From Gautieria morchelliformis (taxonomy: Eukaryota > Basidiomycota > Agaricomycetes > Gomphales > Gomphaceae), in NCBI GenBank assembly GCA_015179125.1, contig WHVA01000092.1:1-64000 (forward strand): a stretch of DNA of 64,000 bases. The letters are read 5' to 3'. Every line of letters begins with the position of its first letter. Within the stretch, counting starts at the first letter, position 1. The notes under the pieces are model-generated. The model saw nothing but the letters and a program-made list of their open reading frames with translations, did no database searches and was not told the origin of the DNA. Both the position numbers and the translations under genes were made by a program. This document shows, one piece after another, positions 39,994-49,972 of the stretch.

Positions 39994-40753
39994 ACATATA
40001 GCTCGAAGCCGAAACGATTTCGCTAGCTATGCCGAGGAACCATCAGAAATTGAAGGAATTTCACCCGGTGCGGTACTACATACACAAGGCCGAGGCACTA
40101 TATACATGGAATTCAAGATCGACGCCAAGACAAACACGATCGAACTAGGTGACGTCAAGCATGCACCGGATGCGCCAAACAACCTTATCAGTGTAGGGCG
40201 TCTAACTGATAAGGGCAACACGGCCACATTTTCAGGCACCGGCGTCAAATTCAAATCACGCGCCGGAGTTACCTTCGCACAGGGACAGAAGCGCGGGCGG
40301 CTGTTCTGTATGAAGGCACGAGTCACTCGATCAATCGAGGCACGGGACTTTGCCGCAGCGGCAAAGGGACGGTCATGGGACAAATGGCACAGGATACTAG
40401 GGCACGTCAACATAAACTCTATAAAATTGTTGAAATCTAACAACCTAGTTACTGGACTCGAGATCGACGAGTCAAAAGAGCCAAGTCAGTGTAAAGCCTG
40501 CATACAAGGCAAACAGCATGTGGAGCCATTCCCCAAAAGAGCCAAGGACACTGTAGAACAGGTCGGTGACCTAACAGTATCCGATGTATGGGGGCCTGCC
40601 CAGACCGAGGGACCATCATGTGAAAAGTATTTCTATTCTTTCACGGACATCAAATCTAGGTACACGGTCATCTATTTTGGGAGCGCCAAAGATGAAGCGC
40701 TCAAGCACTTCGAGATGTACAAAGCATTCCTCAAGACCCAGGTCAGAAACTGA
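39994..40753 (+). pseudogene. Cop-2 protease end and integrase N-terminal part
   Basis: Resumes after Gyp-2A. Spacer with TIELGDVKHAPDAPNNLISVGRL, integrase zinc module (WHRILGHVNINSIKLL...CKACIQGK) and the first catalytic Asp (TVSDVWGPAQ; FTDIKSRY). The frame ends at 40753 through a one-base change near 40738; RFCSDNGREY follows in another frame. Confidence 0.85.
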
Positions 40754-43122
40754 AGAGGTTTTGCTCAGATAATGGAAGGGAATATGTCAATAAAAATTTC
40801 AAGGAATTTTGTGCAAAATATGGCATTATCATGGAGACCACAGCTCCATACTCCCCAGCCCAGAATGGAATCGCCGAACGACTTAACCGGACCTTACTCG
40901 AGCACGCACGGGCAATGATATTTGCCAAGAACCTGCCAAAAATACTCTGGCCCGAGGCCGTGGCTTACGCCTGTTATATCAAAAATCGATCGCCCACGCG
41001 AGCGCTTGGAGATGACACAACGCCATTCCAGGCACTATTCGGCAAGAAGCCGAACATAGCACGTCTAGAGGAATTCGGGACAAACTGCTGGGTTATGGTG
41101 CCGGATCAACGTCGAGCCAAACTTGATCCAAAGGCAGAAGAACATATCTTCGTCGGAGTAGCAGAACATGCAAAAGCCTGGAGGTATTACAATAAAGCCT
41201 CAAAGCATGTTCAAATTTCGAGAAATATTACATTCAACGAAAACGACAACAGACTCTACCCTATCCCAGATAAAAACGATGACGACATGGCACCGCTCGA
41301 GGGGGAGCACTCACCGCACGAGCATGTGCCGGACCCGATCCCATCTACCCCGCAGATGTCATCACCCCAGACGACGCCCGTTCCTGATCCACCTGAACAA
41401 GCGCCAGCTCCACAGATTCGACGGAGTGCGCGTATCACTCAAAGACCGGATTATCGGAAACTGAATGATTCAGGATGCACCGAGCAGGTTTACATAACGA
41501 AAGAAATCGTCACTGAACCTGAGAATTACAGAGCGGCGGTATCACGTGATGATGCGCCGATCTGGGAGAAAGCGATGGAAATTGAAATGGATCAACACAA
41601 GACATTAGGAACATGGGAATTAACAGAACTACCACCCGGACGAGTAGCTATCGGTTGCCGATGGGTATACGCTGTCAAAACGCAACCGGATGGACAATTC
41701 GATAAGGCTAAAGCACGGGTTGTGGCTCAAGGATTCACACAAAGGCCAGGGATGGATTACTACGAGATAACTTCACCTGTGGTCAAATTCGATTCACTAC
41801 GTGTTCTATTAGCCATTGCAAACACACTCGATTGGGAAATCGAAATGATGGATGCCAAAGGCGCCTATCTCAATTCAACCATAGATGAGGAGATCTACAT
41901 GCGTCAGCCCAACGGTTTTGATGATGGATCTGGACGCGTTCTAAGAATATACAGAGAGCTCTACGGACTCAAGCAATCGGGACGAGCTTGGCATCAGCGC
42001 TTACGCAAATTACTACTCGACCTCGGCTTCCATCAAAGCACAGCCGATGAATGTGTCTACATCAGGCAAGATAAGGACTCAATCAAAGTCATATCAGTAT
42101 ACGTGGATGACTTCGGACTATTTGCTGATTCCAAAGGAGGGATGGTTAAGCTCAAGGGGGAGCTTCATGGAAAATTCCCTTTAACAGATTTAGGAGAAAT
42201 GAAGAAAATCTTGGGAATTAGAGTTGAGAGGAATAGGGATGAAGGAACACTGATCATGTCTCAAGGACATTACATCGACATCATACTCAATAGATTCAAC
42301 ATGGCTACGGCACATTCCGTATCTACACCTCTGCATAAAATGATCAAACTCACGACACCTATGGACTCAACAGGTCCAACTGCCGAAGTACCCTATGCTA
42401 AAGCAATCGGATCGCTAATGTATGCAGCACTCAGCACACAACCTGATTTGGCCTTTACCATACAACGTCTGAGCCAATTCACTACTACTTACGGAGCCAA
42501 GCACTGGACGGCGATCAAGCATGCACTCAGGTACCTCAAGGGGTCACGTGACGACGGCATAACCTTCCGACGAGACGCTGGTCTCAACCTCAAAATATTC
42601 GTTGACTCAGATTATGCTAATAGAAACGACGCACTGTCTATTAGCGGCTATGTAGCTATACTAGGAGGGGGAGCCATCGCATGGAGCTCGAAGAAGCAGC
42701 GAACGATCGCATTATCTACTACGGAGGCCAAATACATGGCACTCACCGAGGGCGCCAAGCAATTGATCTGGCTGAGGCGCTTCATCGAGGAGCTAGGAAT
42801 AGATCAAGCCCAGTCCACGTCACTTCGATCAGACAATCTAGGTGCCATTACACTATCGCATGACGCAACGTATCATGCACGTACCAAACATATCAATGTC
42901 GCATATCACTTCATCCGTGAGAAAGTGGCCTCTCACGAGGCATCACTTATGTACATACCGACGAAGGAGAACATAGCGGACATATTTACAAAGGGATTGG
43001 ATTTACACCAACATAGGTATCTATTAGGGAAATTAGGATTTTGCCAAAGGGACTTCTTGCTGAGGGGGAGTGTTAGTAATTGGGATGATGACACCGCCGA
43101 GGCAGAGCCGGCACGCATTTAG
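40754..43122 (+). CDS. Cop-2 integrase C-terminal part, RT, RNase H
   Basis: The informative frame starts before the first Met (40831) with the second integrase Asp (FCSDNGREY) and then Glu (AQNGIAERLNRT). A proline-rich linker leads to RT: WEKAMEIEMDQHKTLGTWEL, GCRWVYAVKTQPDG, MMDAKGAYLNS, LYGLKQSGRAW, catalytic VYVDDFGLF. RNase H: FVDSDYANRND, STTEAKYMAL, SDNLGAI, and C-terminal ADIFTKGL. It ends in the 3' LTR at 43122. Domains are complete, but the polyprotein is cut upstream by two frameshifts and by Gyp-2A. A purine tract (TGAGGGGGAG) precedes the LTR. Confidence 0.9.
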
Positions 43123-43293
43123 CCGGAAGTTCAAGATCACTCTCGACCCCGGGTTGCTGGTGTGCCGGCATCGCATCGGCACAGCAGCTCGAAGACATTA
43201 GTAATACAATGGACTTCATATTTTGTATATAAAGGCAGAACGATCTCAAGTAGATCATAGAATATCAGTCTATTATTACTCCTTCGTTCCACA
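43071..43293 (+). repeat. Cop-2 3' LTR
   Basis: 223 bp, eight transitions away from 32581-32803, followed by the duplication CCACT at 43294-43298. Confidence 0.95.
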
Positions 43294-43739
43294 CCACTTA
43301 CTGCAGCCTCTAGGCAGATCGGTCCCACGGGTTGCCAATTGGTACCACGTCTGCCCCATAACTGAGCAGAGGTTCCAAGACATCCTTGCGCTTGCCAGGG
43401 ACACCCTGGTCGACCAGCACATGCCAGAAATGAATACTGCATTCCGGCACCTCTGCGAGGAGGGCCCCTGTAAGCCCCGTCCGAATTACATAAACATTCT
43501 GGACGGTACACCTGACGACATAGTCATGGTGCTTAACGGCTGGTGGTCAAACGCTGAAGGTGTCCCCCCCACCATCCATGACAATGTGGAGGGCAGGTTA
43601 AACACACCAGATATCGATATCTGGATGTGGATATAGATCTTGGCTCCCAAAGGCAAGCCATGGTCCCCCTCAAGTTGTGATTAAGCGACTTGTTTGGTAT
43701 GCCGAGCCAGTGGCAGGAGCTCGTGGCCAACGTCACAAT
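43294..43739 (+). pseudogene. Gyp-3d accessory ORF, central conserved domain
   Basis: Continues the ORF after Cop-2: CPITEQRFQDILALARDTL, FRHLCEEGPCKPRPN, then GTPDDIVMVLNGWWSNAEGVP with IHDNVEGRLNTPDIDIWMW. This aligns with GTPHDIAAILKGWIHNPEGIP...DMDVWMW of Gyp-3a, so the domain is conserved despite large divergence elsewhere. A TAG follows at 43634-43636, then LFGMPSQWQELVANVT, matching LFGSTDQWSSLVDARE. Gyp-2B interrupts at 43740. Confidence 0.8.
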
Positions 43740-44221
43740 TGTCAGGGGACACCCTGTTTTCCATTTCCAGTTCCGACTCCATTTCCGACTCCGCTTCCGA
43801 TTCCGATTCCATCTCCGCCTCCGCTCTCGGAAATGATTCCGCTTCTGGGAGAACTTCCACCAGTTCTGTTCGCCTTCCCAGTTCCACTCCAATTTCCGAG
43901 TTCCACTCCAATTTCCGAGTTCCACCCTCGGAACAGTGTCGGAAATCAAGCGACTCGCGTAATAGGTGACATCAAGGGTCGATCCAGGGTCAGGGAGGTG
44001 CAGGGTTGATGGCGGGTGCCAAGTGTTGTCCCTGGCTGCGCAGCGTAGTATAATACGGGCTCGCTGACATTGGGGGTCCTTAGACTTTTCTCTTTGGATT
44101 TCCCCTTGTCAGGTGAGAATCCCCTCTCTTGTATGCTCTGTTCATTTATACAGACTTTGGATTTCCCCTTGTCAGTTGTGTGGTAGTGTGATCTCCACAA
44201 CTAGCCAGGGTTGCCCTTACA
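43740..44221 (+). repeat. Gyp-2B 5' LTR
   Basis: 482 bp, TGTCAGGGGACACC ... GCCCTTACA. It carries two copies of a 19-bp unit (CCAATTTCCGAGTTCCACT) where Gyp-2A has one. Confidence 0.96.
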
Positions 44222-44233
44222 GCAGAAAAGTCT
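44049..44233 (+). promoter_or_regulatory. Gyp-2B promoter and self-primer site
   Basis: TATAATA at 44049-44055 predicts a start about 33 bases on, at AGACTTTTCT (44082-44091). The exact complement AGAAAAGTCT occurs at 44224-44233, two bases after the LTR, in the primer-site position. No tRNA-type TGG site is present. This matches Tf1-class self-priming. The same pair occurs in Gyp-2A. Confidence 0.75.
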
Positions 44234-44408
44234 CTCCCATAGAGGACCGGCGGTCGTACTGCGTGTCGCAGCCGCCATAGGTGCGTTCGGAATCGGAGAC
44301 AGCGACTCGGAGATCGCAACCTCTTCCGCACACACAGCGTACGACAGCCCTTCTTCTTACGTCGAGCTCCCAACCCCGGAAATCCCGTCCCACATTTCTC
44401 CTTCCGAC

Positions 44409-45584
44409 ATGGATCCGGACGATCGTCTTCGGAATATGGAGGAGGAATTGACGCGGAACCGGATGAAGACCGACGCGATTGAAACAGCCTTACAAGCGAT
44501 TTTGGCTAAGTTAGATATTCCACAAGGTGGTGGAAATGAAATGTTGGATGATCCGGATTTCGGAAAAGCGGAACTAGCGGAGGAGAGAAAGTCCGCGAAG
44601 TTAGCAAAGGTCAAACCCGCAACTCCGGCGGACTTTGACGGAGATCGGGAGAAGGGACGCGCATTCTTCAACACATGCAGCATCTACTTCGCAATTGTCG
44701 GAGACCTCTTTCCGAACGACCAGGCTCGGATTCACTGGGCATTGTCCTTTTTCAAGTCGGACCGCGCATCCCGTTTTGCAAACAAGGTGATCCGACATGA
44801 AGCAAAGGGCAAGGGGAACTACTTCCGAGACTGGGACGCCTTCGAGAAAACATTTTCCGACCAGTTCTGCCCAAAAAACGAGCAGCTCACAGCCCTTACG
44901 AAGCTCGAGGGGACCAGCTGGTACCAGGCCAGGGATCCGGTCGATGACTATATCGATCGCTTCCAGGAGCTCATCGACCTTGCGGAGTATGATGACGACA
45001 AGACGATTGTCATCAAATTCCGACGAGGACTTGATCCGACACTCCAGAACCAAGTTGCGCTGCTTGGGGATGGAGCTCCGGACTTTGATGACCCGGAAGG
45101 GTGGTACCAAGCTGCACAGAGGGTGTCCCGGAACAGGGAAGCAAATGAGGCCTTCGTGGAGACGAGCCGGAATATGACGCGCAGTTCCACTCGTCCTACT
45201 CCACCTGTGCCAAAATCCGGAAGTGCATTCGTTCCCATGCGGAAAGTATTTCCGACGCTTTCTCCGCCCGCTCCTATTAGGAACCATAGCCCTCCTCCCT
45301 CGAAGAGTGGCCCTGCCCCGATGGATGTTGACCGCATGCGCGGAAAAGGCCGCGGAACTATCACCTGCTTCCGATGTCAACAACCAGGCCACTATGCCCG
45401 CGAGTGCCCCCAAGCATTTGACATCCGGCTTATGACCACAGAGGAGAAACTCGAGCTCCTTCCAGAGTTCCTCGCACTTGCGGACATAAGCAGAGTGCCT
45501 ACTGCGGAAGGAGTTTCCGAAAATGCGGAACATGGCGCATCGGAAGCGGAAGATGCGTCGGATTTTGTGACGCGCAGCGGGTGA
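44409..45584 (+). CDS. Gyp-2B gag
   Basis: 391 codons from the first in-frame ATG (MDPDDRLRNMEEEL); the frame is open further upstream but has no ATG. N-terminal helix, then the capsid core at about residues 75-230 (TPADFDGDREKGRAFFNTC, FPNDQARIHWALSFF, WDAFEKTFSDQF, DDYIDRFQELIDLAEYDDD), a Pro/Ser spacer, and a CCHC knuckle CFRCQQPGHYAREC near residue 320. It ends TGA 45582-45584. pol begins in the -1 frame overlapping this stop. I see no canonical slippery heptamer, so how pol is expressed is open. It forms the particle and packages RNA. Confidence 0.93.
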   Translation: MDPDDRLRNMEEELTRNRMKTDAIETALQAILAKLDIPQGGGNEMLDDPDFGKAELAEERKSAKLAKVKPATPADFDGDREKGRAFFNTCSIYFAIVGDLFPNDQARIHWALSFFKSDRASRFANKVIRHEAKGKGNYFRDWDAFEKTFSDQFCPKNEQLTALTKLEGTSWYQARDPVDDYIDRFQELIDLAEYDDDKTIVIKFRRGLDPTLQNQVALLGDGAPDFDDPEGWYQAAQRVSRNREANEAFVETSRNMTRSSTRPTPPVPKSGSAFVPMRKVFPTLSPPAPIRNHSPPPSKSGPAPMDVDRMRGKGRGTITCFRCQQPGHYARECPQAFDIRLMTTEEKLELLPEFLALADISRVPTAEGVSENAEHGASEAEDASDFVTRSG

Positions 45585-48500
45585 GATGTGTGCCCCTGCT
45601 GCCTGTACATAACCGGTTTGCCTGTCTTGAAGTAGAGAATGAAAAGCCCCGACTCCCCTCACTTCATACAGACCCACCGGATAAAGTCACACAAAAGCCA
45701 AATCCGACACCCCGTCTATCCCGCATCCGCCCTTGGGAGAGACGCCTTCCGAAGCGCTATGTCGTTGCTGCCACCCCTGGCCCCAAGTCACTAGTCATTA
45801 AGGTAGAGATCCAGACGACAGATACGGCGGAAGTCAAATCCGGACCCGCCCTTGTCGATTGCGGGGCCACTGGTCAGTTTATGGACCGGGACTATGTGGA
45901 ACGGAACCGACTGACGACGCGGAAGTTGCAACGTGCAATCCCGGTGTTCAATGTGGATGGAAGCCCCAACGAGGCAGGGTCCATCACGGAGATAGTGGTC
46001 ACAATTCTCCGCTACGATGGACACTCGGAACGCACTTCCTTCGCTGTCACCAGCCTGGGGAAGCAAGACATCATCCTTGGGTTTACCTGGCTTCAAGAGC
46101 ACAACCCGGAGATCAATTGGCAGACTCGGAAGGTACTGATGAGTCGATGTCCAGCCAAGTGTCACATGTGCCGGTCGGAAGTGCGGAAGGAGCACCAGGA
46201 GCAGCGGAAGACCGAACGGCTCATACAGACATGTCGTTCCGGCCCCCATCCACTGCTTGCAGAAGAAGACTCGGAAGCGGAATTTGACCCGGATCCCCCT
46301 TCCAATTCCGATTCCGACGTCATCCGACTCGGCCTGGAAGACGCTCTGACGGAAGGGGAGCGCTTGCTGTACGTAAACCTTCCGCCGGAGGCGGAACACA
46401 TCCGCGCCACCGGAAATATTTCGCAACGCCTTGCTGAAGCCTCTAAGAGGTATGATAGAGTGGAGGCGGAAATTCCGGAGTACCTGCGGGAGTTTGAGGA
46501 CGTCTTCTCCAAGGAGTCGTTTGATGCCCTGCCTCCGCGGAAACTGTGGGACCATGCCATCAAGTTGGAGCCTGGGTCGAAGCCCACCAACTGCAAGGTC
46601 TACCCGCTGTCACCCAAGGAGCAGGTAGAGCTCGATGCATTCCTTGCGGAAAATCTCCGTACAGGGAGGATCCGCCCCTCCAAGTCACCCATGGCATCTC
46701 CGGTGTTCTTCATCAAGAAGAAGGACGGCTCGCTCAGACTTGTGCAGGATTACCGGGCCTTGAATGCGATCACGATCAAGAACCGGTACCCCATTCCGCT
46801 CATTTCCGAATTGATCACACAACTCCGCGGGGCGAAGTACTTCACCAAGCTGGATGTCCGCTGGGGCTTCAATAATGTCCGGATCCGGGAGGGAGATGAG
46901 TGGAAGGCCGCATTCCGCACCAACCGAGGACTCTTTGAGCCACAGGTCATGTTCTTTGGCCTCACCAACAGTCCTGCCACGTTCCAGACAATGATGAATG
47001 ACATTTTCCGTGACATGATAGCAGAAGGGGTTGTCTGCGTCTACCTCGATGACATCCTCATCTTCACAAAAACAATGTCCGAACATCGGGAAGTCGTGCG
47101 GAGAGTGCTGGAACGACTCCGGGAGTACAACCTGTGTCTCAAGCCGGAAAAGTGCGAATTTGAGCGGACGCGGATAGAGTATCTTGGGGTGATCGTGTCG
47201 GAAGGAAAGGTGGAAATGGACCCCGTCAAGGTTTCCGGTGTGTCGGATTGGCCGGTGCCGCGGAACAAGAAGGAAGTCCAGTCCTTCATTGGGTTTGTCA
47301 ATTTCTACCGGCGGTTCATCAAGGACTTCTCCTGCCACGCCCGTGCCCTCTTCGACCTCACCAAGAAGGAGGTTGGATGGCGGTGGGGAGAGCCGGAACG
47401 GGCCTCCTTTGACAAACTCAAAGAGCTGATCACTTCCGCCCCGGTCCTGATCTTTCCCGACGACTCTCGCCCTTACCGAGTGGAGGCGGATTCTTCCGAC
47501 GCAGCTACCGGAGCGGTCTTGTCGCAACAGTCATCGGAAGAAGGTGGGGGGTGGCATCCGATTGCCTTCTTCTCTAAGAGTCTCAGTCCGGTCGAGCGGA
47601 ACTACGAGATCCATGACAAGGAGATGCTGGCAATCATCCGAGCGCTGGAGGAGTGGCGACACTTCCTCGAGGGTGCTCTATGCCCATTTGAGATCTGGAC
47701 AGACCACAAGAACCTTGAGTATTTCCGCACGTCTAAGAAGTTGAACCGACGACAAGCACGGTGGTCCCTACACCTATCCCGGTTTGACTTCATGCTCCAC
47801 CACCGCCCCGGCCGCACCATGGGCAAGCCCGATGCCCTATCCCGCCGTGCGGATCATGGAAGCGGAAGCGGAGACAATGCGGATATGACACTGCTCCGCC
47901 CAAGTCTCTTTGCAATCCGCGCCCTAGAAGGAGTGACTGCAGTTGGAGCGGAAGCGGAAATGCTCCGGGACATCCGGAGACAGTATCGGAATGGAGAGAA
48001 GGAGGAGTCGGTGGTGAAGGCAGTGGAGGAACTTCGGAAAGGGCACTCACGGTCTGTACGGGCAGCGGAATGGTCGGAACGGGATGGGCTGCTCCACTTC
48101 AGAGGCAAGGTCTACGTTCCAGATGGGGCGGACCTCCGCCACCGCATCGTGTCCCAGCACCATGACACACGGGTCGCTGGGCATGCTGGCAGGTGGAAGA
48201 CGCTGGAGTTAGTGGCTCGGAATTACTGGTGGCCTCAGATGTCCCGCTACATTGGACAGTACGTGAAGACATGTGACCTTTGTCTCCGAACCAAAGCGCA
48301 ACGACATCCACCCGTCGGAGAACTTGTTCCGCTCCCGATTCCCGAATCCCGCTGGGACACCATCAGCGTCGACTTCATTGTTGAACTCCCAGAGTCTCAT
48401 GGCTACGACACGATCATGAACGTCGTGGATTCGGTAAGCAAGGTGTCCCACTTCATTCCGACGCACACGACGATCACAGCCCTCGGAGCGGCCCGCCTGT

Positions 48501-49720
48501 TCCTTGCCCATGTCTGGAAGTTGCATGGGCTCCCGAAGCAAGTTGTTTCCGACCGAGGTCCGCAGTTTGTCGCGGAACTGACTCGGGAGCTCTACCGCCT
48601 GCTCGGCATAAAGCTAGCTACTACCACGGCGTACCATCCGCAGGGTGACGGACAGACGGAACGGGTCAATCAGGAGTTGGAGCAATATCTCCGCCTCTTT
48701 GTCAATGAGAGGCAGGACGACTGGGATGAATTACTTCCGCTGGCGGAATTCCAATACAACAACCATGTCCATTCCGCCACACAACAGACTCCCTTCATGC
48801 TCGACTCCGGACGACACCCGCGGATGGGCTTCGAACCACGCCAGGCTGAGTCCCGACTCGAGACGGTCAATGAGTTCCGAGACCGCATGGACTCCACCCT
48901 TTCGGAAGCCAAGTCGGCCCTTGCAAAGGCCAAGGATGACATGGCGAGGTACTACAACCAACGCCGGGTTCCTGCCCCAGAGTACCAAGTTGGAGACAAG
49001 GTGTATCTAGATGCAAGTGACATCCGCACCACACGCCCTTCACAGAAGCTTGCCCACCGCTACCTTGGGCCCTTCACAGTGACGCGGAGGGTTGGACGGA
49101 ATGCATACCGCCTGCGACTTCCGATGTCCATGTCCCACCTCCACCCCGTCTTCAACGTGGTGAAGTTACTCCCTATGCTTGAGGACCCAATTCCAGGTCG
49201 GAAGGCTCATCCGCCACCTCTGCCAGAGATTGTAGATGGGGAGGAGCACTATGTGGTGGAACGGATCCTGGACAGCCGGTTTGTGCGAGGACGACTCCAA
49301 TTCCTCGTGAAATGGGAAGGGTATGGGTACGAAGAGAATTCGTGGGTCCCGGAGCAAGATGTTTCCGCCCCGGACAAGCTCGGGGAGTTCTATAGGACAC
49401 ATCCCGGTGCCCCTCGCCGGATCCGCTCGTTGGCATTTCAATCCCTCGTGTCCCGTGCTTCGAGGACGCAGCACGCTAGAGAGGGGGTGATGTCAGGGGA
49501 CACCCTGTTTTCCATTTCCAGTTCCGACTCCATTTCCGACTCCGCTTCCGATTCCGATTCCATCTCCGCCTCCGCTCTCGGAAATGATTCCGCTTCTGGG
49601 AGAACTTCCACCAGTTCTGTTCGCCTTCCCAGTTCCACTCCAATTTCCGAGTTCCACTCCAATTTCCGAGTTCCACCCTCGGAACAGTGTCGGAAATCAA
49701 GCGACTCGCGTAATAGGTGA
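45581..49720 (+). CDS. Gyp-2B pol polyprotein
   Basis: 1379 codons, uninterrupted. Protease active site VDCGATGQF (Asp at about residue 93), RT with YLDDILIF (about 487-494), RNase H (VEADSSDAATGAVLS; TDHKNLEYF), integrase zinc module (HDTRVAGHAG...CDLCLRTK), core Asp (about 929, SVDFIVELP), Asp (about 989, VSDRGPQF), Glu (about 1025, DGQTERVNQ), GPY/F module, and chromodomain (about 1219-1280, HYVVERILDSRF, LVKWEGYGYEENSW). Where Gyp-2A stops after GAPR, this frame reads another ~105 codons through the polypurine tract into the 3' LTR, ending in a Ser/Asp-rich tail. All catalytic residues I can identify are present. Confidence 0.94.
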   Translation: MRCVPLLPVHNRFACLEVENEKPRLPSLHTDPPDKVTQKPNPTPRLSRIRPWERRLPKRYVVAATPGPKSLVIKVEIQTTDTAEVKSGPALVDCGATGQFMDRDYVERNRLTTRKLQRAIPVFNVDGSPNEAGSITEIVVTILRYDGHSERTSFAVTSLGKQDIILGFTWLQEHNPEINWQTRKVLMSRCPAKCHMCRSEVRKEHQEQRKTERLIQTCRSGPHPLLAEEDSEAEFDPDPPSNSDSDVIRLGLEDALTEGERLLYVNLPPEAEHIRATGNISQRLAEASKRYDRVEAEIPEYLREFEDVFSKESFDALPPRKLWDHAIKLEPGSKPTNCKVYPLSPKEQVELDAFLAENLRTGRIRPSKSPMASPVFFIKKKDGSLRLVQDYRALNAITIKNRYPIPLISELITQLRGAKYFTKLDVRWGFNNVRIREGDEWKAAFRTNRGLFEPQVMFFGLTNSPATFQTMMNDIFRDMIAEGVVCVYLDDILIFTKTMSEHREVVRRVLERLREYNLCLKPEKCEFERTRIEYLGVIVSEGKVEMDPVKVSGVSDWPVPRNKKEVQSFIGFVNFYRRFIKDFSCHARALFDLTKKEVGWRWGEPERASFDKLKELITSAPVLIFPDDSRPYRVEADSSDAATGAVLSQQSSEEGGGWHPIAFFSKSLSPVERNYEIHDKEMLAIIRALEEWRHFLEGALCPFEIWTDHKNLEYFRTSKKLNRRQARWSLHLSRFDFMLHHRPGRTMGKPDALSRRADHGSGSGDNADMTLLRPSLFAIRALEGVTAVGAEAEMLRDIRRQYRNGEKEESVVKAVEELRKGHSRSVRAAEWSERDGLLHFRGKVYVPDGADLRHRIVSQHHDTRVAGHAGRWKTLELVARNYWWPQMSRYIGQYVKTCDLCLRTKAQRHPPVGELVPLPIPESRWDTISVDFIVELPESHGYDTIMNVVDSVSKVSHFIPTHTTITALGAARLFLAHVWKLHGLPKQVVSDRGPQFVAELTRELYRLLGIKLATTTAYHPQGDGQTERVNQELEQYLRLFVNERQDDWDELLPLAEFQYNNHVHSATQQTPFMLDSGRHPRMGFEPRQAESRLETVNEFRDRMDSTLSEAKSALAKAKDDMARYYNQRRVPAPEYQVGDKVYLDASDIRTTRPSQKLAHRYLGPFTVTRRVGRNAYRLRLPMSMSHLHPVFNVVKLLPMLEDPIPGRKAHPPPLPEIVDGEEHYVVERILDSRFVRGRLQFLVKWEGYGYEENSWVPEQDVSAPDKLGEFYRTHPGAPRRIRSLAFQSLVSRASRTQHAREGVMSGDTLFSISSSDSISDSASDSDSISASALGNDSASGRTSTSSVRLPSSTPISEFHSNFRVPPSEQCRKSSDSRNR

Positions 49721-49972
49721 CATCAAGGGTCGATCAAGGGTCAGGGAGGTGCAGGGTTGATGGCGGGTGCCAAGTGTTGTCCCTGGCTGCGCAGCGTAGT
49801 ATAATACGGGCTCGCTGACATTGGGGGTCCTTAGACTTTTCTCTTTGGATTTCCCCTTGTCAGGTGAGAATCCCCTCTCTTGTATGCTCTGTTCATTTAT
49901 ACAGACTTTGGATTTCCCCTTGTCAGTTGTGTGGTAGTGTGATCTCCACAACTAGCCAGGGTTGCCCTTACA
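49491..49972 (+). repeat. Gyp-2B 3' LTR
   Basis: 482 bp, one difference from the 5' LTR (A for C in GGTCGATC[A/C]AGGG). The purine tract GAGAGGGGGTGA precedes it. The first 230 bases are also the 3' end of the pol frame. Confidence 0.96.

Larger units (their letters stand above)
32581..43293 (+). mobile_element. Cop-2: Ty1/copia element carrying Gyp-2A
   Basis: 223-bp LTRs (32581-32803 and 43071-43293), TGTTAGTAAT ... CGTTCCACA, with target duplication CCACT at 32576-32580 and 43294-43298. The primer site GGTTATGGGCCCCGG follows the left LTR. The LTRs differ at eight positions, all transitions, seven of which sit at CpG-derived sites. Gyp-2A (33782-39988) lies inside the protease active site. 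The host locus is the accessory ORF of Gyp-3d. Confidence 0.95.
43740..49972 (+). mobile_element. Gyp-2B: intact-looking Ty3/gypsy chromovirus
   Basis: 482-bp LTRs (43740-44221 and 49491-49972) that differ at one position in my reading, duplication ACAAT at 43735-43739 and 49973-49977. gag and pol are both open. Of all elements here this is the one most likely to be recently or currently active. It inserted in the accessory ORF of Gyp-3d. Confidence 0.96.

Noticed and set aside
45555..45590. Canonical -1 slippery heptamer at the Gyp-2B gag/pol overlap
   Set aside because: No X-XXY-YYZ heptamer in register could be found; pol is in the -1 frame but the expression mechanism remains open.
44601..45677. 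Long ORF (358 codons) on the minus strand opposite Gyp-2B gag
   Set aside because: It lies wholly antisense to a well supported gag with capsid and zinc-knuckle motifs, has no motif itself, and the same frame is broken in Gyp-2A. It is a shadow of codon bias.
45791..47527. Minus-strand ORFs of 254 and 280 codons opposite Gyp-2B pol
   Set aside because: Antisense shadows of protease and RT; no domain, and they mirror the sense codons.
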